Positions 24,676-34,291 of a stretch of 64,000 bases of DNA are shown here, piece after piece. Within the stretch, counting starts at the first letter, position 1; each line of letters opens with the position of its first letter. A model generated the notes under the pieces. The model made no database searches. It was not told the origin of the DNA and saw only the letters and a list, made by a program, of their open reading frames with translations. The stretch spans positions 157,343 through 221,342 of the forward strand of contig CAZTNA010000005.1 of NCBI GenBank assembly GCA_964615305.1, given 5' to 3'. Position numbers and translations under genes: made by a program. Source of the DNA: Bog-950 sp964615305. Its GTDB lineage: Bacteria; Bacteroidota; Bacteroidia; Chitinophagales; LD1.

Positions 24676-26868
24676 TTATAGAATAAGTAACCCGTTTTCT
24701 CTCAATTTTTTCCAGTGTGAGCTTCTTACTAAATAGTTAAAAGATTTACCTGTTTCCTTCTCATAGCTCAATTTTACATCGCTCACACGTGCTGTGTTTT
24801 TAGTGCTAAGGTTTATTTTAATCAACAATGCTTGTAGCCAGGCAGCTTCTTGGTATTCAAGAGTCAGCTTCCAGCTGCTCTTTTTGTTGTTGAAGAGAAG
24901 CGATGTGGCTGTATTGTTCTTGTTACTTTTACTATCAGGTATTTCTTGAGGTAAGTTGTCTATCCAAACCATTGTAGAAGTGTCTCTTGCGATATCTGAA
25001 AGTGTTCCTCCCAAACATTGTTCAATGTAACCAGAAATAACAGTGGTCTCGGGTACGTTCGTGTCAAACCATTCCTGTAAATGAAAATCGAACCCTACTC
25101 CGTGCATGTAGTTAAAAAGCGATTTGCGCAGCCCTTCCGCAAACAAGTCATGTTCGGCACCTGACGAATCTTCATGAAACAGATCGTTCTTAGCGAATCC
25201 ACCAAACGCAGGTCCGGTTTTGTTTACACCAAAATTTTGTGGGCGCAGCCCTATTGGACTGTGTGCGGTCATAGCAAAACGATGCCAAAAACCCGACTGT
25301 ACAACACCTGTTTCAAACAGCTGCCGCACCATTTCAAGCGAGTCAATTGTTTCTTGCGTTGTTTGAGTAGGGAAACCATACATAAGGTAAGCGTGAACCA
25401 TAATGCCGGCTTGCGTAAATCCATCAGTTACTTGAGCCACTTGCGCAACGGTTACTCCTTTATTCATCAGCTTTAGAAGTCTATCGGACGCCACTTCCAA
25501 ACCACCAGACACTGCAATACAACCACTGGCTTTAAGCAAGCGCGATAAGTCGTGTGTAAATGTTTTTTCGAAACGTATATTGGCCCACCACACCACTGTA
25601 ATTTTTCTTCTAAGAATTTCTAACGCGAGTTCACGTAAAAGTTTTGGAGGTGCAGCTTCGTCAACAAAGTGAAAACCGTTTTGCCCGGTTTGTTTAATAA
25701 TAGACTCAATGCGATCGCAAAGAAGAGAAGCAGTAAGTGGTTCGTAATTTTTAATGTAAGCTAAAGAAATGTCGCAAAAAGAACATTTGCCCCAGTAGCA
25801 TCCGTGTGCCAGTGTAAGTTTGTTCCACCGGCCATCGCTCCACAAACGGTGCATTGGGTTGGCTATCTCAATTACTGATAAATAATCGGCCAAAAGCAAG
25901 TCACTATAATCGGGAGTCCCTGTATCTTTTTGTGCAACATCAGGTTCAGTAGCACCATTACAATAAAGAACTTCTTCGTTTTTGCAAACAAACACACGCT
26001 TCAACATATCGTGCTTTCGTTTTTTCTCGGTGTGTTCTAATATAGTAAGCAGGGTGGCTTCGCCATCATCTAAACTTACATAATCAACGTAACAAAAAAC
26101 TTTAGGGTCGCACAAACTACGAAGTTCTGTGTTGGCATAGCCTCCCCCCAAAGCTACTTTTATACTCGGGTATTGCTGCTTAATAAACTGCCCGCACTTT
26201 AATGCAGCAAATAAATTACCCGGGAAAGGTACCGATAAGCAAACCAAAGAAGGCTGATGCTGTTGAAGTTTTTCTTCGAGAAGCTGAATAAGGATATGCG
26301 ATACAAACGAATTATTGGCTATTAATGATTTGTGTAATTGATTAAAATGAGAAGCTGTACTGCCCAGTTTTTCTGCATAGCGGCTAAAGCCAAAGTGTAT
26401 ATCAACTGTTTCTTTTATTAAGTCGCCTAAGTCTTCGAGATACAATGTAGCTAAGTGTCGTGCCCTATCCTGAATTCCCATGGTTCCAAAAGCCCATTCT
26501 AAATCATCTAACTCTGAAAACCGACCCGCTTCGGGCAAATAACTACGATCGGCTATAGTGTGTGCCAGTGTAGGATTTTTGTTTTGAAGAAAACTAATCA
26601 CTGCTTCTATTGTTTGCAGGTAATATTCTTTTAGTGAAAGTATAAGCCGAATGTTGTCGGTTTTTTTACCCCTCGATTTCTGTGCCTCTGAAAAAATATT
26701 TTGCAACCCCGATGTAGTAAACAAGCGCAGTATTACTTCAATACCCAAGTCACATTGATAAGTTTCTATTTTTTTTGTGTTTAAGAAACCCTTGAGATAA
26801 GTTGTGGCCGGGTAGGGTGTGTTGAGTTGTGTAAAAGGAGGAGTAACGAGTAATACTTTAGTTTTCAT
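24676..26868 (-). CDS. B12-binding-domain radical SAM protein
   Basis: Starting at ATG 26868 (MKTKVLLVTPPFTQLNTPYP) gives 730 residues; a TTG three codons earlier is unlikely. The N-terminal third and the later PSLVCLSVPFPGNL and VALGGGYA segments look like a cobalamin-binding domain. The Fe-S cluster motif is CYWGKCSFC, with Cys357, Cys362 and Cys365. That spacing is C-x4-C-x2-C, one residue longer than the usual C-x3-C-x2-C. After it come FVDEAAPP, VVWWANIRFEK, GGLEVASDRLLKLMNKG and HAYLMYGFPTQTTQET, typical of the BchE-like radical SAM barrel. The substrate is unknown. It stands alone on the minus strand between the MpaB-like and esterase genes. Confidence 0.85.
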   Translation of the reverse strand: MKTKVLLVTPPFTQLNTPYPATTYLKGFLNTKKIETYQCDLGIEVILRLFTTSGLQNIFSEAQKSRGKKTDNIRLILSLKEYYLQTIEAVISFLQNKNPTLAHTIADRSYLPEAGRFSELDDLEWAFGTMGIQDRARHLATLYLEDLGDLIKETVDIHFGFSRYAEKLGSTASHFNQLHKSLIANNSFVSHILIQLLEEKLQQHQPSLVCLSVPFPGNLFAALKCGQFIKQQYPSIKVALGGGYANTELRSLCDPKVFCYVDYVSLDDGEATLLTILEHTEKKRKHDMLKRVFVCKNEEVLYCNGATEPDVAQKDTGTPDYSDLLLADYLSVIEIANPMHRLWSDGRWNKLTLAHGCYWGKCSFCDISLAYIKNYEPLTASLLCDRIESIIKQTGQNGFHFVDEAAPPKLLRELALEILRRKITVVWWANIRFEKTFTHDLSRLLKASGCIAVSGGLEVASDRLLKLMNKGVTVAQVAQVTDGFTQAGIMVHAYLMYGFPTQTTQETIDSLEMVRQLFETGVVQSGFWHRFAMTAHSPIGLRPQNFGVNKTGPAFGGFAKNDLFHEDSSGAEHDLFAEGLRKSLFNYMHGVGFDFHLQEWFDTNVPETTVISGYIEQCLGGTLSDIARDTSTMVWIDNLPQEIPDSKSNKNNTATSLLFNNKKSSWKLTLEYQEAAWLQALLIKINLSTKNTARVSDVKLSYEKETGKSFNYLVRSSHWKKLRENGLLIL

Positions 26869-26984
26869 ACTCCACAATATTAAACCGACTCTGCAAATGC
26901 CAAACTCACTATCTGTTAGGTTAAAGATTACTTTTAGCTACAGTTATTAAGCACAGCATTTAGTTTAACTTCAATAAATCCATT

Positions 26985-28517
26985 ATGAAGATACTCTACT
27001 CACTTTTGACCTTCATTTACCTCCTCACTTTTTTTGCTTCAACAGCTACTGCTCAGAATTGTAACGACTGTCGTTACATATCGCACCAGTTCGATTCCGT
27101 AACTATTGAGACTGTTCATTTTGGGAGAGGTGTAAAAATTGATGGTGATACTCAAGAACTTTATATGGACATATATCAACCGTATGGCGATACTGTTACT
27201 GAGCGCCCCGTAGTGATGTTTGCATTTGGCGGTGCTTTCGTGCAAGGTTCAAAGAACGATTGGTATGTTAAAGAAGTATGTAACCATTTTTCAAAGGCTG
27301 GGTATGTGTGTGCAGCTATGGATTACAGAACCGGTATAGATTATTTAGAAATTCTACAGTTGCAACACATGCGTATATTTTTTCGGCCCATGCAAGATTA
27401 TCGTGGTGCTGTGCAATATCTGAAGTGGGATTTTTCAGAAAACGGCAATACCTACCGGATTGATACTAACATGATTTTTGCCGGTGGTGCATCGTCAGGA
27501 GGTATTACTGCATTAATGATGCAGAACTGCGATAAACCCAATGAAATGGCTGAAATGGGAAACATTTCTGCACTTAATGCACTCGGTGGTTTTTATAGCT
27601 CTACAGGGTTTTATCAAAATTATGGTTGGAATGTAGCTGCCACCATAAACATAGCGGGAGCACTTATAAATGCTAATTGGATTGAGCAGGGCGATGATCC
27701 AATTATTTCGGCACATGGCGATGCCGACCAGGTAGTGCCTTACGGGTACGGACCCTTAGGCGGTGGTTTGCTGGGTGGTTTCTTCGATTTACAGGGTAGC
27801 TATGTGGTTGATTCAATAGCGCGTACAAAAGGCGTATGCAGTTACCTTTATACCATGGAAGGTAGAGATCACCCTTCTGAAAGTATGGGGGTAGAGTACT
27901 TTTATAGTATAGTTTACAGAATTATGTTACGGATGAATGCAGTGAGAAATAATCTGTCTTTCTGTTGCCCCCTTAAAGTTGATATTACCCCAGGTGATAC
28001 GCTCTATTATTCCGCAGGCCAGCAAGCTCCACCGGCAACACTTACAGCTAATGTAGTTGGCGATAATGGCAATGCTGCATTACAATGGTGCACAATGCCG
28101 TGTCAGTTTTCATCAACATCAAGCAGCATAACAGTAACACCGGATACTACACTAAAGTATATAGCAGCCATAGCCACAGAGAGCAACTGTTCAGCAGGAG
28201 ATTTGTACATAGTATATGATAGTACGGGTTTATGGTCTTCTTTTAACAGTGCAAGTCAGCAGCCAATTCAGTTCTGCGTTTCGCCTCAACCCACCAACCA
28301 ATTTTTGCAATTAGTTTGGAGTGATGAATTTAGAATGGCGAAGAGTGCAAAAGCCGAAATGTTTGACCTGCTGGGTAAAAAGGTGCTGGATACAACAACT
28401 CAGTTTTCGAATAGCTTTGAGTTACTAGATGTTTCACACCTTTCAGCCGGTTCATATTTCTTGCGTTTATCCGTAGGGCATAAACAAGCATCAAAATTGG
28501 TAGTAATTAGTCGGTGA
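26985..28517 (+). CDS. Secreted alpha/beta-hydrolase (esterase-like) with T9SS type A tail
   Basis: The 510-residue protein has a signal peptide ending ATAQ. An alpha/beta-hydrolase domain follows at about 45-310, with oxyanion-type FAFGGAF, nucleophile Ser170 in G-A-S-S-G, and HGDADQVVPYG as the acid region. The late GRDHPSES His fits the triad. A short Ig-like linker with Cys pairs follows (PGDTLYYSAGQ). The last 80 or so residues form a T9SS type A sorting domain (VSPQPTNQFLQL, MFDLLGKKVL, LSAGSYFLRLS). It should be exported through the Sec pathway, passed by T9SS to the surface or medium, and hydrolyse an ester, possibly a carbohydrate ester. No T9SS machinery genes are nearby. Confidence 0.85.
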   Translation: MKILYSLLTFIYLLTFFASTATAQNCNDCRYISHQFDSVTIETVHFGRGVKIDGDTQELYMDIYQPYGDTVTERPVVMFAFGGAFVQGSKNDWYVKEVCNHFSKAGYVCAAMDYRTGIDYLEILQLQHMRIFFRPMQDYRGAVQYLKWDFSENGNTYRIDTNMIFAGGASSGGITALMMQNCDKPNEMAEMGNISALNALGGFYSSTGFYQNYGWNVAATINIAGALINANWIEQGDDPIISAHGDADQVVPYGYGPLGGGLLGGFFDLQGSYVVDSIARTKGVCSYLYTMEGRDHPSESMGVEYFYSIVYRIMLRMNAVRNNLSFCCPLKVDITPGDTLYYSAGQQAPPATLTANVVGDNGNAALQWCTMPCQFSSTSSSITVTPDTTLKYIAAIATESNCSAGDLYIVYDSTGLWSSFNSASQQPIQFCVSPQPTNQFLQLVWSDEFRMAKSAKAEMFDLLGKKVLDTTTQFSNSFELLDVSHLSAGSYFLRLSVGHKQASKLVVISR

Positions 28518-28553
28518 TATGTATAAGATTGTCGCCAGGCAAATTAACGTACC

Positions 28554-30209
28554 CTAACCCGAAATTTTTCTTTCTACCAGAGCCAACACTTTGCGCTCCA
28601 TTTCCTTGGCTTTGTCGAGTATTGCTTTCCCTTTCTTCAGTTTGCGCGATGTGTATTTCTTGTCTTTGTAACCTGTTGCATTAATCTTTACGTTCAACCA
28701 GGCGCCATACACCGCAGAGCGAGCACATAAAGCTCCCACACCGGCATCGCTCACAGAGTTCGGATTGCCGGTTTCTGCCATAACTTTTATTACATCAAAA
28801 CTTTTTAATGATAGCTCCATTACTTTAAACGGCACTTCAATAGCGTTTTTGGTAGCATTTTGAATGGCTGCTGTACGCAATACTTTTTCATCATCTGTGG
28901 TTTTGGGTAAAGCAAAAGCGTCCATTATTTTGTTGAATGCACGGGTGTCTTCATCTACCAACATCAGCAATTCATCTTTTAACTGTTGACCTTTTTCAGC
29001 ACAATCCGAAAATTCTTTCCAACGATCATCCCAACCTTTTTTATGCGATGATAAATTAGCCACCATTGTGCCTAAAGAAACGCCAAGCGCCCCTAGATAT
29101 GCAGCTATAGAACCACCACCCGGTGCCGGGCTTTCGCTGGCAGTTTCATCAGCAAAATTGCGCAAGTTCATGCTCACAAGTGGAGAAGAAGCGCTGTCTT
29201 GCAACAGGTATTCAATAATTCGCTTGCGTGGTTCAAAAGGGGTTAACTCATCTAGCCCCATGCTCTTTACCGCAATCTTTATCAGTTCAGTTTCGCTTAC
29301 TCCCGTAGATCGTTGCTGTTTTTGCAAAAAATATTTTCCTGCGTTAAGCATAGCCTGCAAAGGAATCAAGCCTATCAATTCGCTGCCAGTTACTCGCATA
29401 CCCCGGTTGTGTGCGCTCTTTACACATTCATCAAATGCTATGTGAACAGGAGTAACATGAATATTTGTAAGGTTCATACTTACTTGTGCTACTCCGTATT
29501 CTTGAATAAACCAGCCAATACCTTTTACACTTTTACACGTACCCGGCTGAGTTACGTCTTCGCCTTTTTCATTCTTAACTTTTCGGCCTTGTTCCCGCAC
29601 ATCAAAAGCCACTGAATTTGCCCTGCGTACAGAAGTTGTGTTTAAATTTACGTTATAAGCCACTAAAAAATCGCGTGCACCAATAGCTATATTTCCTGTT
29701 TTTTCGTTCCAGCGGGCTTCTCCAAAATCAGGTTTCCAATCTTTAAGTTTTATTTTTTGAGCTATACCTTCGTATTCTCCAGCTCTAACAGAAGCCAAAT
29801 TTTTTCGGTGAGGAGCAGAAGCTGCATACTCATACAGATAAACAGGTATTTTTAAATTTTTGCCTACACGCTCACCCAAACTTTTTGCACACTGAGTGCA
29901 ATCATCCATAGTAGCATTTGCAATGGGTATAAACGGGCATACATCTGTTGCGCCAAACCGTGGGTGTTCACCCTTGTGTTTGCTCATGTCAATGAGCTCA
30001 GATGCTTTTTCAATTGCTCTGTATGCAGCTTCCACAACATTTGTTTCGTTTCCAACAAAAGTTACCACAGTTCGGTTAGTGGCTTTACCCGGGTCAACGT
30101 TCAACAACTGAACACCTTCAACACTTTCAATAGCATTGGTAATTTGCTTAATAATGTTCATGTCGCGTCCTTCACTGAAATTTGGTACACATTCAATAAT
30201 CTTAGCCAT
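28554..30209 (-). CDS. ftcD: Bifunctional glutamate formimidoyltransferase / formimidotetrahydrofolate cyclodeaminase
   Basis: The fused enzyme takes the formimino group of N-formiminoglutamate to tetrahydrofolate and then releases ammonia, the last steps of histidine breakdown. The 551 residues match the size of the animal-type fusion. The N-terminal transferase has ECVPNFSEGRD, HPRFGATDVCPFIP and the FTCD linker region. The cyclodeaminase half, from about 345, has ESPAPGGGSIAAYLGALG and ETGNPNSVSDAGVGALCA. It is convergent with the esterase gene. hutH is 13 kb away at 43016, and no hutU or hutI is in the window. Confidence 0.95.
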   Translation of the reverse strand: MAKIIECVPNFSEGRDMNIIKQITNAIESVEGVQLLNVDPGKATNRTVVTFVGNETNVVEAAYRAIEKASELIDMSKHKGEHPRFGATDVCPFIPIANATMDDCTQCAKSLGERVGKNLKIPVYLYEYAASAPHRKNLASVRAGEYEGIAQKIKLKDWKPDFGEARWNEKTGNIAIGARDFLVAYNVNLNTTSVRRANSVAFDVREQGRKVKNEKGEDVTQPGTCKSVKGIGWFIQEYGVAQVSMNLTNIHVTPVHIAFDECVKSAHNRGMRVTGSELIGLIPLQAMLNAGKYFLQKQQRSTGVSETELIKIAVKSMGLDELTPFEPRKRIIEYLLQDSASSPLVSMNLRNFADETASESPAPGGGSIAAYLGALGVSLGTMVANLSSHKKGWDDRWKEFSDCAEKGQQLKDELLMLVDEDTRAFNKIMDAFALPKTTDDEKVLRTAAIQNATKNAIEVPFKVMELSLKSFDVIKVMAETGNPNSVSDAGVGALCARSAVYGAWLNVKINATGYKDKKYTSRKLKKGKAILDKAKEMERKVLALVERKISG

Positions 30210-30224
30210 TAGAAATTTTTTGTG

Positions 30225-30232
30225 TGAATATA
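30225..30232 (-). promoter_or_regulatory. Possible -7 element TATATTCA for ftcD
   Basis: On the minus strand TATATTCA lies 16 bases before the ftcD ATG, in the gap shared with the divergent oxidoreductase. It matches TAnnTTTG at most positions and recurs in similar form before other genes here. No clear -33 element was found. Confidence 0.35.
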
Positions 30233-30311
30233 GAATTTGCCTATGCTCATCTAAAGCATTTTATTTTGCTGATTGAATTTTCATCTTGCAATCAAGTTCA
30301 TAAGTTCATAC

Positions 30312-31859
30312 ATGTCAACGGGAAATAAATCTGTCAATATTATAGGAGCAGGAATTTCGGGGCTGTCCCTGGGGTGTTACCTCCAAATGAACGGTTACGA
30401 AACACAGGTTTTTGAGAAACACAATATTCCAGGGGGGCTTTGCACAAGCTGGAATAAAAAGGGATACACATTTGACGGATGTGCGCATTGGATTTTGGGC
30501 AGCGATAAAGGAAGCTCGTTTTATAAAGTTTGGAACGAATTGATAAACATGCGTAAACTGAAATGGGTAAACCATGATATTCGTATGTTTATAGAAGTAA
30601 AAAACAACCGAGACAAATACGGGAATAATGTTTTTCGCTTTTACACCAACCTCGATAAGTTACAAGCATATCTTATTGACTTAGCTCCTGAAGATGAACG
30701 CGCAATCCGCGAATTCATTAAACCCATGCGTATTATTCAGAAGTTTGACATGCCTCCAATAATGGATCCGCTGCCCTTTATTCCTTCTGTTGTTCGAGGA
30801 GTAAAGATGGCAAGATACGCTGAGTTTTTATTTACATTTTTAAAACTATGGGGTAAAACAAACTATACGTTTGCCGCACAACTTAAGAACCAATTTCTGA
30901 AAGAAAGTTTCGAAATGCTGTATGATGGAGAAGAGGTTAATTTGCTGGTCATTTATTTTCCGATGGCAAGCTTTGATAAACGAAGTGCCGGGTACCCTGT
31001 AGGCGGATCGCTAAAATTTGCTGAAAACTTTGAACAAAGATATTTATCGCTCGGAGGAAAAATTCACTACCATACCCCGGTTCACAGAATTATTACTGAC
31101 AACGGAATAGCCAAGGCATTGGAAGTTCGGCATGGAAAAATTCATGAATCAGACCTCACCATTTCATGCAGCGATTGGCACCATACAGTATTTGAGTTGC
31201 TCGATGGCAAATTTGTCAATAAACAAATGATTGATTTGAAAGAAGGTAGAAGCTTACAAGTTTTCTACTCTGTAGTTCAGGTTTCATTTGGGGTTAATAA
31301 AGATTTGTCCGATTACCCTCATTTACTTCGCTACCCGCTGGCCACACCGCTTTTATCGCCTGATGGTACGGTGTACAATCGAATGGAAATTCATGTTTAT
31401 AGTTACGATAAGACCATGGCGCCCGAAGGAAAAAGTACGGTAATAGTTAGTTTTTATACAAAACAACGAGAGTTCTGGATTGATCACCGTAAAGCTAACC
31501 GGGCTGAATACCGCAGAATTAAAAGCGAATTTGCAGAAAATGTTCTACAGAAACTTAATGAAAGATTGGGGGGCATTAGAGAGTTTATCGAAGTAGTAGA
31601 TATTGCCACACCTGCTACTACACTTCGCTACACGGGTAATTGGAAGGGTAGTGCACAAGGGTTAATGGCCGGTAAAAATTTTCTAGCATCTGTTCCAATA
31701 AAATTTACGTTTCCAGGGTTAAAGAATTTTTACTACGCCAGCCACTGGAACCGCCCCAGCGGTGGATTGCCGATTGCTGTGATGAGTGGAAGACAACTGG
31801 CGCAAAAAATTTGCAAAGATGACGGCAAAATTTTTACAGTTAAAAAATCATGGCAGTGA
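30312..31859 (+). CDS. Phytoene desaturase-like FAD-dependent oxidoreductase
   Basis: ATG 30312 gives 515 residues. An upstream ATG would add 13 residues before the FAD fold and is less likely. The dinucleotide fold is NIIGAGISGLSLGCYLQMNG, followed by VFEKHNIPGGLCTSW. Mid-protein GYPVGGSLKFAENFEQRY and the C-terminal FYYASHWNRPSGGLPIAVMSGR place it in the CrtI / retinol-saturase-like family. Members desaturate or isomerise polyenes, but no other carotenoid gene is nearby, so substrate is open. The last 10 bases overlap the start of the RNA methyltransferase gene, suggesting co-translation. Confidence 0.82.
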   Translation: MSTGNKSVNIIGAGISGLSLGCYLQMNGYETQVFEKHNIPGGLCTSWNKKGYTFDGCAHWILGSDKGSSFYKVWNELINMRKLKWVNHDIRMFIEVKNNRDKYGNNVFRFYTNLDKLQAYLIDLAPEDERAIREFIKPMRIIQKFDMPPIMDPLPFIPSVVRGVKMARYAEFLFTFLKLWGKTNYTFAAQLKNQFLKESFEMLYDGEEVNLLVIYFPMASFDKRSAGYPVGGSLKFAENFEQRYLSLGGKIHYHTPVHRIITDNGIAKALEVRHGKIHESDLTISCSDWHHTVFELLDGKFVNKQMIDLKEGRSLQVFYSVVQVSFGVNKDLSDYPHLLRYPLATPLLSPDGTVYNRMEIHVYSYDKTMAPEGKSTVIVSFYTKQREFWIDHRKANRAEYRRIKSEFAENVLQKLNERLGGIREFIEVVDIATPATTLRYTGNWKGSAQGLMAGKNFLASVPIKFTFPGLKNFYYASHWNRPSGGLPIAVMSGRQLAQKICKDDGKIFTVKKSWQ

Positions 31860-33184
31860 TTACTGATACAGAGTATCCGGAATTGTTTCTTCAGCGTATG
31901 AAAACTCAACTGGGTAGCGAGTTCGATGCGTTTGTTGCGGCACTGAATGCTGAATCTCCCACTTCTGTACGTGTTAATCCAGTTAAGCCGGTAATCAAGT
32001 TTAATGATCAAGAAAAAGTGAGTTGGTGTAACCGAGGGTTTTATTTGGAGCAGCGCCCATCATTTACACTCGATCCGCTTTTTCATGCCGGAACATATTA
32101 TGTGCAGGAGGCAAGTTCTATGTTTATAGAAAATATATGGGAGCAACTTCCCGTAAACGGAAAAAGACTTCGGGTTTTAGATATGTGTGCGGCACCGGGA
32201 GGTAAATCAACACATTTGCTTTCGCTTATGAACAAGGAGAGTTTGTTAGTGTGCAACGAGGTAATTCCAAACAGAAACAAGGTTCTCCGCGAAAACATTA
32301 CCAAGTGGGGTCTTGCAAATGCCGTGATTACACAAAATGATACTAAAGATTTCGAACCACTGCATAATTTTTTTGATCTAATTCTGATTGATGCTCCATG
32401 CAGCGGTGAAGGTATGTTTCGAAAAGATAAAACTGCAGTTCAGGAGTGGAGTGAACGAAGTGTACTTATGTGCGCGTTGCGACAGGCCGATATTCTTAAA
32501 CATGCCGTTGCTTGTTTAAAGCCTGGTGGTTTTCTTATTTACTCCACCTGTACTTTTTCTCCTGACGAGAATGATTTGCAGGTAGAAAGGTGTTTCAATA
32601 CTTTGGATATGATGAACTGCAATATTGCCGTAAAACATTCAAATGTTGTTGTAACCAAGTATGGGTTTCAATTTTTACCACACAAAACTAAAGGCGAAGG
32701 ATTTTATATTGCTGTGATGCGAAAGCACGGAGATCTAAAATCTAATTTACCGACAGTGGCTAATACTGTTACCCCAGAGCCATTGATAAAACAGTACCTC
32801 AATCAACCGGATAGTTTTAAAGCGTATAAAAAAAATGATTGGTTATATGCCATTCCACAAGGCTTGTATGCTGATTTTCTTGCCTTAGATAAACATTTAT
32901 ACATCCGCCAGGCGGGCATTTGTATGGGTACACAAAAAGGTAAAGATTTTTTACCTGCGCATGACTTAGCCATGAGTATTTATTTGAATGCAGATGTTCA
33001 AGGGTGTAATCTAACGTATGATAACGCAATCAAGTTCCTGCGTAGCGAGTCGTTTAAAATCAACACAGATTTGCGTGGCTGGTGTATGGCACGGTTCGAA
33101 CAAAAGAATCTTGGATGGATGAAGTTAATGGACGGCAGGATGAATAATTACTACCCAAAAGATTTAAGAATTTTGATGAGGTAA
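31850..33184 (+). CDS. RsmF-like RNA cytosine-C5 methyltransferase
   Basis: The 444-residue NOL1/NOP2/Sun-type enzyme has the SAM site VLDMCAAPGGKSTHLLSL, motif IV DAPCSGEGMFRKD and motif VI YSTCTFSPDEND. Both Cys residues of the m5C mechanism are thus present. The N-terminal SPTSVRVNPVKP and a C-terminal part of about 130 residues (LYADFLALDKHLYIRQAGICMG) fit the RsmF/YebU group with its pre-PUA and PUA-like tail. The likely substrate is 16S rRNA, though the exact C is not readable. Its start overlaps the oxidoreductase stop by 10 bases, and it ends four bases before a convergent lipoprotein gene. Confidence 0.9.
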   Translation: MAVITDTEYPELFLQRMKTQLGSEFDAFVAALNAESPTSVRVNPVKPVIKFNDQEKVSWCNRGFYLEQRPSFTLDPLFHAGTYYVQEASSMFIENIWEQLPVNGKRLRVLDMCAAPGGKSTHLLSLMNKESLLVCNEVIPNRNKVLRENITKWGLANAVITQNDTKDFEPLHNFFDLILIDAPCSGEGMFRKDKTAVQEWSERSVLMCALRQADILKHAVACLKPGGFLIYSTCTFSPDENDLQVERCFNTLDMMNCNIAVKHSNVVVTKYGFQFLPHKTKGEGFYIAVMRKHGDLKSNLPTVANTVTPEPLIKQYLNQPDSFKAYKKNDWLYAIPQGLYADFLALDKHLYIRQAGICMGTQKGKDFLPAHDLAMSIYLNADVQGCNLTYDNAIKFLRSESFKINTDLRGWCMARFEQKNLGWMKLMDGRMNNYYPKDLRILMR

Positions 33185-33188
33185 AACT

Positions 33189-33956
33189 CTATTGCTCCTT
33201 ACAGTCGAAGTACTGATAGGTGTGGTAGGTTGTGTTTACAGTGGGTGTTAACCAACTTTCTACAGTTTTATTTACGTAATCGTTTGCATCTAAAGTATGT
33301 GTGTATTGCACACGTAAAGTATCGCTGGTAGTGGCAAGCACTACATGAGCACTATCCAGCAACTGCGCTGATGGTTTACCGAAATATGGAGTTGACACTC
33401 CGTTGAAATCATCAATAAATGATTTATTTTCAGCTGTACCGTGGTAGAAGAAATATTTCTTTTCAAGATTAACCCCGTTATACAAAAGCCCGCTGGTAGG
33501 ATTGCTGCCAGTGTATGTCAACGTAAGAATGCTTGTGCCTCCTGAAGTGCTGGTAGTTTTTTGCGTTAAGCGGCCTTCAGCATTGTATTCATACAAATAG
33601 TTTTCGGTGCCGGTGATAGCTCCTGAAATATCATAACTCGTTTTAGTGGCAGTAGTAACATAACCGAAACCATTGGTAACTCCCTGTAACACGGAAACCA
33701 ACTTATAATCTGCATCGAAATTAAACACCCGCAACGTATCAGCTACGCGCACTAATGAATCCATGCTTTTGCTGCTGTATGTAACCTTCGTAACTCTGCC
33801 TGATGCGTCATACAAAAACACATCCCCACCACCGGCAGGTGTAGATGTTCCATCGGTAGCGTAATGTCTGCCAAGCTTACAGTTGTGCACTTTTTGCTTA
33901 CATGCAGTTAGCATTAAGAAAGAAAGTATTACAAGTGCAACTACTTTACTTTTCAT
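33189..33956 (-). CDS. Predicted lipoprotein with YD-like beta repeats
   Basis: The 255-residue protein starts with a lipoprotein signal whose lipobox is LTAC (Cys19). The mature part is Thr/Ser/Tyr-rich with units such as FLYDASGRVTKVTYSS and YLYEYNAEGRLTQKTT, similar to YD/RHS-type or DUF4595-like beta strands of Bacteroidota lipoproteins. It is probably held on the outer membrane. It overlaps the end of the small Cys-rich lipoprotein gene by 11 bases, so it is the last member of a leftward unit that starts with the PKD adhesin at 36697. The function is unknown. Confidence 0.65.
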   Translation of the reverse strand: MKSKVVALVILSFLMLTACKQKVHNCKLGRHYATDGTSTPAGGGDVFLYDASGRVTKVTYSSKSMDSLVRVADTLRVFNFDADYKLVSVLQGVTNGFGYVTTATKTSYDISGAITGTENYLYEYNAEGRLTQKTTSTSGGTSILTLTYTGSNPTSGLLYNGVNLEKKYFFYHGTAENKSFIDDFNGVSTPYFGKPSAQLLDSAHVVLATTSDTLRVQYTHTLDANDYVNKTVESWLTPTVNTTYHTYQYFDCKEQ

Positions 33957-34269
33957 GGCATGTTACTTTGTTGCCTTTGTTAAAGTATGAAGGGTAAGGT
34001 TCTTTGCCGGCTTGATTTGTGCAGAACTGATAATCGTATGTGGGGGTAGTAGCTGAACATACATACCCCAATCCCGTATCGGCAGCTATAGCAGCGTTAT
34101 ATTGTGCTACGGTATTAAAGCTGTCTCGGCATAAAGTTTCAGAAAACACATTGCCTCCAACGGTAATGTTGCATTGCACACACTCATTAGTGCATTGAAA
34201 ACATTTTTTACAACTGCTTGCCAGCAACATGGCCGTTAAAGGCAATAAAACAAATAGTATCTTTTTCAT
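33946..34269 (-). CDS. Small Cys-rich predicted lipoprotein
   Basis: The 107-residue protein has a lipobox LASSC (Cys20) right after a 19-residue hydrophobic signal. It is followed by a cluster of Cys in KKCFQCTNECVQC and three more near the C-terminus. The spaced Cys pairs suggest disulfides or metal binding outside the cytoplasm. It lies 22 bases after the PKD adhesin and overlaps the next lipoprotein by 11 bases. I do not recognise the family. Confidence 0.6.
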   Translation of the reverse strand: MKKILFVLLPLTAMLLASSCKKCFQCTNECVQCNITVGGNVFSETLCRDSFNTVAQYNAAIAADTGLGYVCSATTPTYDYQFCTNQAGKEPYPSYFNKGNKVTCHEK

Positions 34270-34291
34270 GATTAATGCGAATTAACTCAAA

